From: Lachnospiraceae bacterium
GTDB taxonomy: Bacteria; Bacillota; Clostridia; Lachnospirales; Lachnospiraceae
NCBI GenBank assembly: GCA_014804655.1
Contig: JAAUZK010000031.1
Span: 12,477-76,476 of the forward strand
Length of the DNA: 64,000 nucleotides
Direction of reading: 5' to 3'
The position numbers and the translations under genes are program-made. Below the pieces are notes generated by a model. The model had not been told where the DNA came from, did no database searches, and saw only the letters and a list, made by a program, of their open reading frames with translations. This document shows, piece by piece, positions 28,511 through 37,858 of the stretch. Every line of letters starts with the position of its first letter. The stretch's first letter is position 1.

Positions 28511-29230
28511 CTATTCCTTTCCCTTTCTCTGATTGAATCTCAAGTAACATTTAACGAAATCATGATAATTTTGTTTTGACACAGGCACCTGTGCATTTTC
28601 TAAATAAATGGTTTTCGCGTCATATTTCCTGATAAAATTGAGATTTATAAGATACGCCCTATGGGGACGGTAGAAATCATCCCCTGCTTTTTTCTCCAGT
28701 TCTTTCATTTTCCCATAGAATTCTATGTCCGCATCCATTGTGTGAATGATTATTTTCCGATTGAACACTTCTGCATATACGACGTCTTCCATAGGGATGG
28801 TAATGTGCTTGCCTTTTGTGGTTACCATCAGGCTCGGCATTTCCTTTTTTATGCCCATGCGCTCCGTCTTTCTTTCCCGAAACTGTCTGACGGCATTGTG
28901 TAAGACTTCCTCAAATTTCTCATCTTCAAACGGCTTAATAAGATAATGAAACGCCCCGACATCAAACGACCGGAATACATAATCTCCTGTTACGGTCACA
29001 AAAATAATTATCATATGCCGATTCAGTTTACGGAGCTCTCCGGCAGTTTCCAGTCCGTCCATTCCCGGCATCTGTATGTCAAGAAACAGGATATCCGGAA
29101 GATGTAATGCCGCCAGTACTTCCTGTCCGGATCCGTAAGATACAATATCTTCCGCAGGATAAAACTTCTTTACTTTATCGATGATCATCTCCCGGATTTC
29201 TTTCTGATCATCACATATACCGATCTGCAC
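28511..29230 (-). CDS. LytTR-family response regulator
   Basis: QIGICDDQKEIREMI, ILFLDIQMPGMDGL, C-terminal LytTR DNA-binding domain; AGGAGGT SD before GTG. Confidence 0.9.
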   Translation of the reverse strand: MQIGICDDQKEIREMIIDKVKKFYPAEDIVSYGSGQEVLAALHLPDILFLDIQMPGMDGLETAGELRKLNRHMIIIFVTVTGDYVFRSFDVGAFHYLIKPFEDEKFEEVLHNAVRQFRERKTERMGIKKEMPSLMVTTKGKHITIPMEDVVYAEVFNRKIIIHTMDADIEFYGKMKELEKKAGDDFYRPHRAYLINLNFIRKYDAKTIYLENAQVPVSKQNYHDFVKCYLRFNQRKGKE

Positions 29231-29324
29231 GATTCCACCTCCTGAAAAACATATGATATATTTATATCGGATTTGAACTTGGTTTTCATCAATAGCTTGT
29301 CGCGGACAGACCATTTTATGTTGT

Positions 29325-29347
29325 AAAAAATCGAGCTACGCTCGATT
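29325..29347 (-). terminator. Hairpin terminator upstream of the LytTR gene
   Basis: Minus AATCGAGCgtaGCTCGATTTTTTAC. Confidence 0.6.
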
Positions 29348-29396
29348 GCGAGATTTGCTTCGCAAACTCGTGCCTAAACGAGCAATTTCCTATAAG

Positions 29397-29441
29397 AAAA
29401 ACCCCGCCACGACTCCTTTACGGAATCATGACGGGGTTTTC
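29397..29441 (-). terminator. Intrinsic terminator of the pullulanase gene
   Basis: Minus AAACCCCGTCATGATTCCgtaaaGGAGTCGTGGCGGGGTTTTTC. Confidence 0.85.
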
Positions 29442-29502
29442 TTTATTTACAGCACGGTTTCGCACTGCTTATTATGTTTTGTTACATACATCACCTGAGA
29501 TA

Positions 29503-32500
29503 CTATCTTGTGTCAGATGTCATCGGTTTCGCGTTAATCTTAAAGCTTACAGTCTTGGTGCCGCCGTACTCGCCGATACCGTGTATGGTCACTTTTGCCG
29601 TGCCCTTCTTGGTATTGTTGGAGTACCCTGTGATCTCGAAGTTGGATTTATCTATTGCCACCCACTTTCCGTTCTCTTTCATTTCAACGGTGATGTCGTT
29701 ATAATTGAGTTTCACCTCTGCACCCGTATATATCTGCGGTTCAACCTTAACTTTGGCTGCAGCAATATTCTTATCATTGGCAATGACTCTGAATGTCGTG
29801 GATACTTCTCCGGTATAGTTTCCTTCTTTGGCTTTCGCCGTAACTTTTATGACAGAACCGACTGCCGGATCTCCCTTGATTTCACTGCCGTCCTCGTAAG
29901 TATATGCCGTCAGTTTATCGACTGTGAAGTCCGTCTTGTTTTGCAGCTTCTTGCCGTTTAAGTCGGTGATTACCGGAATCACGGTGTTGTACTTCTTCGC
30001 ATTCTTTTCCAGAATATCTCCCGCAACGGCATAGTCTTCCAGTTTACTGAGATCTCTCGGTATAATCGTGAACGGAATATCCTTGATCGTTCCCTTATAA
30101 TTACCTTTACCCTTGATCGAGACGCTGGCATCGCCAACCGCCGTATTCTTCTTATAAGACAGAGTATAATCTTTGCCCTGCTCCAACGCCTGCTCTCGCT
30201 TAACAGCACCGTTTACGGTAAAGCGTGCATTCACATTCTCATCGGTAAGCTTACTGCCACCCTTTGCATAAGGGATCTGACCCGTGATCACATTGTTCTC
30301 TCCGTAGGTAAACAGACTGTCCTCCTTGGCAATATCATAAGCCGTGATCTTAAAGGTCTTCTTGACCGTGCCGGTGTAACCGTTGATACCGGTCACCACG
30401 ACAGTGGCCGTACCTACATCCTTGTTCTTTTGATACTCTACTGCAAACTTCTTATAACCATTCTCTTCTGTATCGTCAACACCGTCAACTACCACTTCTG
30501 GCTCCTGTGCTGCTCCCGTGTAAACAAGTCCTGCTTTCGGCACATCTTTCAATGATACTTTGCTTGCCTTTAAAGCTGTTCCCGTAATCTTGAAGGAAGC
30601 CGTCTTTTCACCAACATACTTTTTACCGCTTCCCTTGACAGTGATTGTCGCCGTCTCGCCGACCTCCGTATGTTTTGTATCATAGATTACTTCGTAGTCC
30701 CAGCTCTCTTCCGGCTTGCTGTCATCTTTGCAAATCAGCGTATTATTCTTGTAAGTCACGACGACATCCGGTTCCTGTACCTTGCCTTTCCCTGCAGTTT
30801 CATTCCACTCGTATGGCCGCGCCGGAATCTTCTTGATGGTTACCTTGCTCATCAGCACTTGCTCATCTTTATTGGCAAGTACCATCTGAATCTCTTTGCT
30901 GCCCGTGAAATTTGTACTGTTCGCATTGGACTCCAATATAACTGTGTAAGTATCCGGTGTCTTACCGTCTGTTTCGGGATTCTTGTAAGCAACCGTATAA
31001 TCCGTTTTCAGCTTCAATGCTTTGCCATTATATTTTACTACCGGCGTCGGCTTTACCTGTTTTGTATTATTTGCTGCTACTACCCCGTACAGATCAGCGA
31101 TCTCCAAAGTGCCGATATCCACTTTATCGATGAAAAAGCTCTGTTGGAGAGACTGTGCGTAGTTTCCTTTTCCGGTCACGGTAATAATCGCCTCGCCCGC
31201 GTTGGTATTCTTCTTATAGGCCACCGTGTAGTCAGTCTTTTCTTTCAGTTGACTCGTGCCGTCGTAAACCAGAATCGCCGGCTTAATTGCCTTGCCCGTG
31301 TAGGTAATATGGTATGCGCCATCCTCATCTTGTGTAAACATTGACGCATCCGCCCATTTGACCCAAAGTCCATGTTGTGCTTCCTCCAGATCTTCATAGG
31401 CTTGCTCCAAAGCCGCCCTTGCACGGTCGATATCCGCCTGCGTTGCATCTGGGTCGTTCACCACACGCTCCGCCTCTTTCAGCGCCTCTTGGAATGCCGC
31501 CCAGCTTTCGTCGGTATAATCGCCCTGCTCTATCTTGCCGTACTTGTTCACAAGGTCTTTCAATGCACTGTTATCCACAGGACCGGTGTATTCCGCAAGT
31601 CCTTCGTAAGCCGCCTTAAGCGCTTCATAAGCCTGATTGACCTCTTCCTGTGTCGCGTCCGTCTCAGCCAGAACTTCTTCCGCTTTTTTCCGAGCCTGTG
31701 TGAACTTTTCCCAGCTTTCGTATGTATAATTGCCCTGTTCTGTCAGCTTGCGGCACTGCTCTACCAGCCCGCTCAGTTCATTTTTGTTAACTGTTCCCGC
31801 CGGAACTTCAAGCCCATTATAAGCAGCCCGCAGCTGATCCATTGCACTGTCAATCTCTTCTACCGTCACATCACTCTTCTCGGCAATTGCCTTAGCTGCT
31901 GCCAGCGCGTCGGTAAATGTCTTCCAGCTTTCATCCGTATAGTTGCCCTGTTCCAGTTTCTCATATTCTGCAATCAAGTCTTTCAGTGCCTGCAGTTTTC
32001 TTATTGCAAGCTCATTCTTGTCATATACGGATTCCTGATCTTTCGCCTCTCCTTTGACGAGAACCATGGCTGAGATCGGGGCAACTGTCACCTTTCCGTC
32101 TGTCACGGAATCAAGTGTCTTTATGCCTGCCTTCTGATCATTAATGCAGACATTCCATGTTCCTTCGGCAACGCCATAATTGTTATACAGATTGATCGCC
32201 TGCTCGGAGTCCGTGGCATTGAAGATCACCACAATTCCGTCAGAAACTTCACCTGCTATTGTGTCCTTGCCGCCTATCACAAACATAACTACGTCGTTGG
32301 TGATCCACTTGTAGTCTACATTCGCCGCTACATCGGCCGCCGAGGTTAAGCGCAGTGCGGCATGGTTTTTACGGAATTCAATAAGTCCCTTGTAGTAATC
32401 CCTTACATTCCTGTATTCTTCTTTATCAAGGTCACTCCACTTAATACTGTTGACCGAATCAGGAAGATTATAACTGTTATGCTCCACACCGTGATTATCC

Positions 32501-35500
32501 TCATCCGGGTCCAAACTTGGCTTCGTCCTAAGAATCTCCTCGCCCGCATGGATCAGCGGTATTCCTTCCGCGGTCATATAAATTGCCGCAGCAAGGTTGT
32601 TCATCCGAATTCGATCTTCTTCCAAGGCAGCTGATCTGGAAACACTGATCTTATCCCACAGTGTATAGTTGTCATGGCAGGAGGCATAGTTTATGGTCTG
32701 CGTCGGGCTCTTGCACCATGAAGTCGCTGCTTTAAAGCAAGCCGCAATATTCGCCTCCAGTCCTGTTGCACCAGTCACAAATCCGGTACTCTTCGCATCA
32801 AAGTTATCACCCTTGATGGCATCCCTTATGGTATCACTGAAGTATGCAAAATTCGGTGTCTTCGCAGAATTTGTCTGTGCTGCCATGGTAATGTTCGGCT
32901 TGCTGACCGCAGAATCCATCGTCCAGCCTTCCCCGTAAAATATTGCGTCGGGATGTTTCTGATGTACAGTCTCCACCACTTCATTAATGGTTTCGGTATC
33001 CAACAGTCCTACCAAGTCAAACCGGAATCCGTCGATGTGATATTCATCCGCCCAGTAATTGACAGAATCCACGATATACTTTCTTACCATCGCCCGTTCG
33101 GAGGCGGTGTCATTGCCGCAGCCGGAAGCATTGGAATAACTGCCGTCCGCATTTGTTCTTGAGAAATACTTCGGAACCAGCTGGTTAAAGCAGAATTCGT
33201 CCGCATTATATACATGGTTATACACAACGTCCATAATGACATTAATGTCATTATCATGCAGTGTCTTAATCATCTGCTTCATTTCTTTTACTCGTTTTTC
33301 CCCATTGTAAGGATCCGTAGAGTAAGAGCCCTCCGGCACATTGTAGTTCACCGGATCATATCCCCAGTTATACTGCTCCTCATCCAGTCTCGTCTCATCT
33401 ACTGAGCCATAATCATAAGAAGGAAGCAGGTGGATATGGGTTACACCCAGATCAACCAGATAATCCAACCCTGTGGGCTGCCCAGTCTCGTTTGTCGTTC
33501 CTGTCTCCGTCAGCCCGAGGAACTTGCCTTTGTGATTCGCCGAGATGCCGGAGGATTCATCGATGGAGAAATCTCTCACATGAAGCTCATAAATGACAGA
33601 GTCATTATAGCTCATACCCTGATTCGGTCCGCTGTCATTTGCCCATCCCGCCGGATCGGTAGAATCCAGATCGATGACCATCGCACGGTCTCCGTTCACA
33701 CCGGTGGTTCTCGCATAGGGGTCGCAGGCCTCTACAGACTCACCATCCTGCACCGCCACATAAGTATAGTAGGTGCCGTTTAAGTCTCCTGTCTTCACTG
33801 CTGTCCAGATGCCCTTCTCACCCTTTGTCATAGCAATGGATTCGATCTTGTCATCTGTTCCCTTCGTCCCTGATTTATATAAATTAACTGTTACTTCTTC
33901 TGCTGTAGGCGCCCAAACCTTAAAGGTAGTCTTCTCTTTGCTCCATGTTGCGCCAAGATCATCGCCTGTGTAAGTATATTCATCTTCAAAAGCGTTCGAG
34001 GAATATACATCCGGCATCGTTATTTTATACTCATACCCGTCAAACACCACGAACCATTTCTTCTGCTGTGCCTCTGCTGTTGACAGATTAGCATCTGCTT
34101 CCAATGTATATACATTCCCGTCTGCAGTGACTTTATTGACCTTGACAGTTTCTTCGCTCTTATTAACAGAAGCCTTTAAGGCGAATACGTCATCAACACT
34201 TCCTGCAATCTGTATTCCGGTGGTTACCTTAATTGTACTGGTTGTTTCAGTGTCATATACTGCTGATGTAATTTTAGCTCCGGTCAGAACATCATCACCC
34301 AACACTCTGGTGCCTTCTGCCTTACCGGACTCTACATAGAAATCAACCGTACCGCAAAGAATATCCGAAAGATCTACCAAGCGGTTTCCAAAGTCCTCTC
34401 TGTCTGTCCAATCACCCTTGCGGATAATATAATTGAAAGCAGCAATAGCACGAGCATCTTCAAATTCCAGCTTAAGAACCTGATCATCATCGCCCGCCGT
34501 AAAGTCATACTGTTTACCTTCTGCACCGGTCATCCATCCCCAGACATTCCAATCGTCATATGTGTCATCCGTTCTGTGATAGTGCAGGTTCAATGTAATT
34601 TTGTTTGTATCTTCAACAGCGTTCACAGTAATATTTGCTGTATACTTCTTCTCATCATCTGTTGCTGTTACGGTCATCTCGATCGCGCCTTTGTAATCAC
34701 CTACCGTAATCACTTTACCCGCTGCGTCAAGGTTTACACCATCAACATCCTCGCTAATAGCGTAGGTTACATCTACCTGATTTTCCTTGCCATCTTCTGT
34801 CAGCACAACCATCTGCTCAGGCAGAACCGTTTTCTTATTGGTTGCAACATTGAACTTCGTAACAACAAGACCCGGTACATAAACAACACTCTTACCATTC
34901 TCGGTACGAATATTCTTAGGGTCACTAATTGTTTTATCGTCCACCTTGAACTGATATAGATGTTTGCCTGTTTCCAATTCAATCTCGCAACTAAATACGT
35001 CGCTACCTTCCTCTTTCGTCATCTCAGCACTCTTAGCACTGGGACCATCGCCATATTCGACTGATACGGCTGTTGCATCTTCGCTCTGATAACGGAATGT
35101 CACTTTATTGCCATTTACTTCAGGACTTACAAGCTTCTCCTCAACAATCTTCAGCGTAAGAGTTGCTGTCTCCGTCTTCCCTCCTACTGTTGCCGTTGCC
35201 GTCAGATCCAATGTTTCTCCTTCATATGTTTCGGGAATTTTGATTTTATTGCCATCAATCTCAACGCCTTCTGTTTCTGTAGCATATGTTACTGCTACAT
35301 ACTCTACTGTATCGGGATCCTCTGTCTGGAAACGTAATTCGTTCGGGAGTCCATTCTCCTCACCCTTAGTAACGTCTACCTCCGCGTCATAAAGTCCGGT
35401 TACAACAACAAGACTATCATTCTCAGTACCCGGTTTAATCTTGTTCGTACTGGGATCCTGAATCCAATACTTCTTATCTCCATCTTCGTAGTAGAACTTG

Positions 35501-36453
35501 TACCCGTACACACCTGTTTCCAGCGGCATTGTAAGTGTATACACGCCGCCATCACCCTTTATCATCTCGTCTCCATCCCAGCCATTCATATCACCTTTTA
35601 CATATACTTTATCAGGTGCATTTGCATTCTTATAACGGAATGTTACTTTTTTGCCGTTAACTTCGGGGCTGACAATCCTTTCACCCTCATTCCAGTCGGC
35701 AGGTTCTGTAAATGTTACTTTTTCATCACCCTTGTTGACTCCACCTTCAGGCCAAACTACCCATGCTTCATATGTACCGGTTGCATTGGTTAAGTCAAGA
35801 TCCGCCGTCTGTTTATCATGATTGTTATTATTAAAAATATACTTAAATGACTCAGGATCAGACATCGTCAGAATATATGTATAACACAACGATTTCTCTG
35901 AATCCGGCTTAACTTCGTTACCCGGCCAACTTTCACCTTTGGTATCTGTATCCCCACCCCAATAGTATATGCGAACCTCCGGCCATGACTCCGTGTTTTT
36001 GAAATGCAGTTTAACAGTTACCGCTTCATCCCCGGCACCATCCGCTATCGGTTCATCGACAGCGCTGCCGGTGTCATCCGCGGGCGTATTATCGCCAACA
36101 TCCGAACCGTTATCGTCTCCGTCACTTTCATCCGGTGTTGCGCTGTCGCCTGTGCCTGCACTGCTATCAGCTGGTGCCGTACCGTCATCCGGACTTGCAG
36201 CGTCTCCTGCACCGTCGTTCTCATCACTGCCCGACGCTGCGTCGCCTGCTGCGTCACTGCCGCCTACGTCATTACTCTCACTGGTATAGACGGTTTTACC
36301 CCCCCCCACTTCATTTTCGGCCGCCAGAGAAGTCATTGCAAACCCCGGTGCAGTCGATACACTCGAAACGACTATGGCAAACGCCAGCAGCCAACTGAAG
36401 ACGCTGTTTGCCATTCTGTGCTTCTTTCGAAAGAATTTCTTTTCTCTCTCCAT
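29503..36453 (-). CDS. pulA: Secreted multidomain type I pullulanase with FIVAR-like repeats
   Basis: Signal peptide; CBM-like VRIYYWGGDTDTKGESWPGNEV; FEDEYTYTGDDLGATWSKEKTTFKVWAPTAEEV; NVIMDVVYNHV, GFRFDLVGLLD, FYGEGWTMD GH13 motifs; three FIVAR-like units; SD GGAAGGG. Confidence 0.92.
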   Translation of the reverse strand: MEREKKFFRKKHRMANSVFSWLLAFAIVVSSVSTAPGFAMTSLAAENEVGGGKTVYTSESNDVGGSDAAGDAASGSDENDGAGDAASPDDGTAPADSSAGTGDSATPDESDGDDNGSDVGDNTPADDTGSAVDEPIADGAGDEAVTVKLHFKNTESWPEVRIYYWGGDTDTKGESWPGNEVKPDSEKSLCYTYILTMSDPESFKYIFNNNNHDKQTADLDLTNATGTYEAWVVWPEGGVNKGDEKVTFTEPADWNEGERIVSPEVNGKKVTFRYKNANAPDKVYVKGDMNGWDGDEMIKGDGGVYTLTMPLETGVYGYKFYYEDGDKKYWIQDPSTNKIKPGTENDSLVVVTGLYDAEVDVTKGEENGLPNELRFQTEDPDTVEYVAVTYATETEGVEIDGNKIKIPETYEGETLDLTATATVGGKTETATLTLKIVEEKLVSPEVNGNKVTFRYQSEDATAVSVEYGDGPSAKSAEMTKEEGSDVFSCEIELETGKHLYQFKVDDKTISDPKNIRTENGKSVVYVPGLVVTKFNVATNKKTVLPEQMVVLTEDGKENQVDVTYAISEDVDGVNLDAAGKVITVGDYKGAIEMTVTATDDEKKYTANITVNAVEDTNKITLNLHYHRTDDTYDDWNVWGWMTGAEGKQYDFTAGDDDQVLKLEFEDARAIAAFNYIIRKGDWTDREDFGNRLVDLSDILCGTVDFYVESGKAEGTRVLGDDVLTGAKITSAVYDTETTSTIKVTTGIQIAGSVDDVFALKASVNKSEETVKVNKVTADGNVYTLEADANLSTAEAQQKKWFVVFDGYEYKITMPDVYSSNAFEDEYTYTGDDLGATWSKEKTTFKVWAPTAEEVTVNLYKSGTKGTDDKIESIAMTKGEKGIWTAVKTGDLNGTYYTYVAVQDGESVEACDPYARTTGVNGDRAMVIDLDSTDPAGWANDSGPNQGMSYNDSVIYELHVRDFSIDESSGISANHKGKFLGLTETGTTNETGQPTGLDYLVDLGVTHIHLLPSYDYGSVDETRLDEEQYNWGYDPVNYNVPEGSYSTDPYNGEKRVKEMKQMIKTLHDNDINVIMDVVYNHVYNADEFCFNQLVPKYFSRTNADGSYSNASGCGNDTASERAMVRKYIVDSVNYWADEYHIDGFRFDLVGLLDTETINEVVETVHQKHPDAIFYGEGWTMDSAVSKPNITMAAQTNSAKTPNFAYFSDTIRDAIKGDNFDAKSTGFVTGATGLEANIAACFKAATSWCKSPTQTINYASCHDNYTLWDKISVSRSAALEEDRIRMNNLAAAIYMTAEGIPLIHAGEEILRTKPSLDPDEDNHGVEHNSYNLPDSVNSIKWSDLDKEEYRNVRDYYKGLIEFRKNHAALRLTSAADVAANVDYKWITNDVVMFVIGGKDTIAGEVSDGIVVIFNATDSEQAINLYNNYGVAEGTWNVCINDQKAGIKTLDSVTDGKVTVAPISAMVLVKGEAKDQESVYDKNELAIRKLQALKDLIAEYEKLEQGNYTDESWKTFTDALAAAKAIAEKSDVTVEEIDSAMDQLRAAYNGLEVPAGTVNKNELSGLVEQCRKLTEQGNYTYESWEKFTQARKKAEEVLAETDATQEEVNQAYEALKAAYEGLAEYTGPVDNSALKDLVNKYGKIEQGDYTDESWAAFQEALKEAERVVNDPDATQADIDRARAALEQAYEDLEEAQHGLWVKWADASMFTQDEDGAYHITYTGKAIKPAILVYDGTSQLKEKTDYTVAYKKNTNAGEAIITVTGKGNYAQSLQQSFFIDKVDIGTLEIADLYGVVAANNTKQVKPTPVVKYNGKALKLKTDYTVAYKNPETDGKTPDTYTVILESNANSTNFTGSKEIQMVLANKDEQVLMSKVTIKKIPARPYEWNETAGKGKVQEPDVVVTYKNNTLICKDDSKPEESWDYEVIYDTKHTEVGETATITVKGSGKKYVGEKTASFKITGTALKASKVSLKDVPKAGLVYTGAAQEPEVVVDGVDDTEENGYKKFAVEYQKNKDVGTATVVVTGINGYTGTVKKTFKITAYDIAKEDSLFTYGENNVITGQIPYAKGGSKLTDENVNARFTVNGAVKREQALEQGKDYTLSYKKNTAVGDASVSIKGKGNYKGTIKDIPFTIIPRDLSKLEDYAVAGDILEKNAKKYNTVIPVITDLNGKKLQNKTDFTVDKLTAYTYEDGSEIKGDPAVGSVIKVTAKAKEGNYTGEVSTTFRVIANDKNIAAAKVKVEPQIYTGAEVKLNYNDITVEMKENGKWVAIDKSNFEITGYSNNTKKGTAKVTIHGIGEYGGTKTVSFKINAKPMTSDTR
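36299..36307 (-). repeat. G9 homopolymer inside the pullulanase coding sequence
   Basis: Coding strand gaa gtG GGG GGG GGt aaa at codons 49-52. Confidence 0.9.
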
Positions 36454-36872
36454 TGTTTTCCCTTCCTTTCTTTTTAGTCCTTCACCATTTTCATAGATAA
36501 TACATCTCAGTTCATCTTATATAACAACACTTTATCACTTCGTTTATTTTCCCACAAGTATGCGTAGCGAAATTATACGAAAATTTTTATTCTCGTTTTT
36601 TGTGCAATATATACAAATTGCTGGTATATAATGGCAGAATCACCTACAGATGTATAGAAAGCAAATTCAATCAGCCCTTAGAAGACTACATGAAATGGAA
36701 CTTCTTATGCATAAACTACCAAAAAAGTCCCCTAGATTCGAAAAAATACAAAATTTAGTGTTGTCCCTATTCCATATTACACATAGTATTTAATAATTTG
36801 CCACTCCTGTTGAAACTCCAACTCCCCACAATATGATGCGTATAATACCACATATAAATAGCAGATAGGATG

Positions 36873-37358
36873 TTATCTTTCAGGATACCTTAAATAATAT
36901 ATATCATTATGTTCCATATACTTAGTTTTTTTGAATCCGTGCTTTATGTAGAATTTCGCCGCCAACTCATTTTCTTTATGGCAGCCTAAAGCTATAGGTC
37001 TAACTCCGAAATCTTTGTAAACTTCAGCAATTGTCATTTCCAGTGCCTTACCCCCAATTCCTTTTCCACGATACTTTTTATCGATAACAAACCCCATTAA
37101 GCGATAAAAGGGCACACTTTTCATTTCAGGTGGATCAGTTTCCCATTCTATTGCTTCTCCAAGCATAATTAATCCTATATATACATCATTTTTTATGATT
37201 GCAAAAGTATGACCGATACAACAATGTTCAATTCCATAATTCGTATATTCCATTATCGTATTTATGTTATCAACAAAATTTTCGCTTATATCGCTTCTGT
37301 CAATTCTACTTGCAAGTGCAAAGTTTTTATGTGTAAGCTCTTTGAGTTCAATGTCCAT
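36873..37358 (-). CDS. GNAT N-acetyltransferase
   Basis: GFVIDKKYRGKGIGGKALEMTIAEVYKDFGVRPIALGCHKENELAAKFYIKHGFKKT. Confidence 0.88.
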   Translation of the reverse strand: MDIELKELTHKNFALASRIDRSDISENFVDNINTIMEYTNYGIEHCCIGHTFAIIKNDVYIGLIMLGEAIEWETDPPEMKSVPFYRLMGFVIDKKYRGKGIGGKALEMTIAEVYKDFGVRPIALGCHKENELAAKFYIKHGFKKTKYMEHNDIYYLRYPER

Positions 37359-37402
37359 AATATCAACCTTGCCTTTATAGATTTGTTTGTCGCTCCTACG
37401 CA

Positions 37403-37736
37403 CTATCCAACCTCTGCAAGAGAAATAAACCTGTGAACGTCTCCATCTTTCGCAGTATCAGTGTACGTCTCCAGTCTGGTCACCTGATAAGCCAGTGGGG
37501 AAATATCTATTCCCACAAACTGACAGAACTTCTCAAATATAATCGTAGGTTTTATATTGCCACTGCTGCTTGCATTAACCAGCATGTAGATTGCTCCATC
37601 CGGCTGCGCTCCGATTTCATCGATGCCCTGCTTTAAATCCAGTTCTACAACGCTCTTTTTCGTCTCTTTCTTGTAAGGGATGATGTCCTATAAATTTCAT
37701 TGTGCCATATTTGGCGAATTTGATTCTGATTTTCAT
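37403..37736 (-). pseudogene. Internally deleted, frameshifted DUF2344 (radical-SAM-linked) gene
   Basis: N-terminal MKIRIKFAKYGTMKFIGH joined out of frame to a C-terminal piece AIYMLVNASSSGNIKPTIIFEKFCQFVGIDISPLAYQVTRLETYTDT. Confidence 0.6.
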
Positions 37737-37754
37737 TTGCTAGTCCTCATTTTG

Positions 37755-37785
37755 GAAAAAGTCCTCCACCTTACGGCGAAGGACT
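37755..37785 (-). terminator. Terminator after tldE
   Basis: Minus AGTCCTTCGCCgtaaGGTGGAGGACTTTTT. Confidence 0.8.
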
Positions 37786-37858
37786 ATACTTTCGACCCAA
37801 CCACTTATATACCGCATATTGGTCAGCGGTATACTTTCTTTGTAATTTCATTCTATTA

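Noticed and set aside
30670-32073. Long plus-strand ORFs (e.g. 30670-31344, 31372-32073) opposite the pullulanase
   Set aside because: Antisense shadow ORFs of a long repetitive coding gene; no SD, low-complexity Phe/Leu/Cys-rich translations with no recognisable domain.
32953-33973. Plus-strand ORFs opposite the GH13 core of pullulanase
   Set aside because: Shadow ORFs; the minus frame carries all catalytic motifs.
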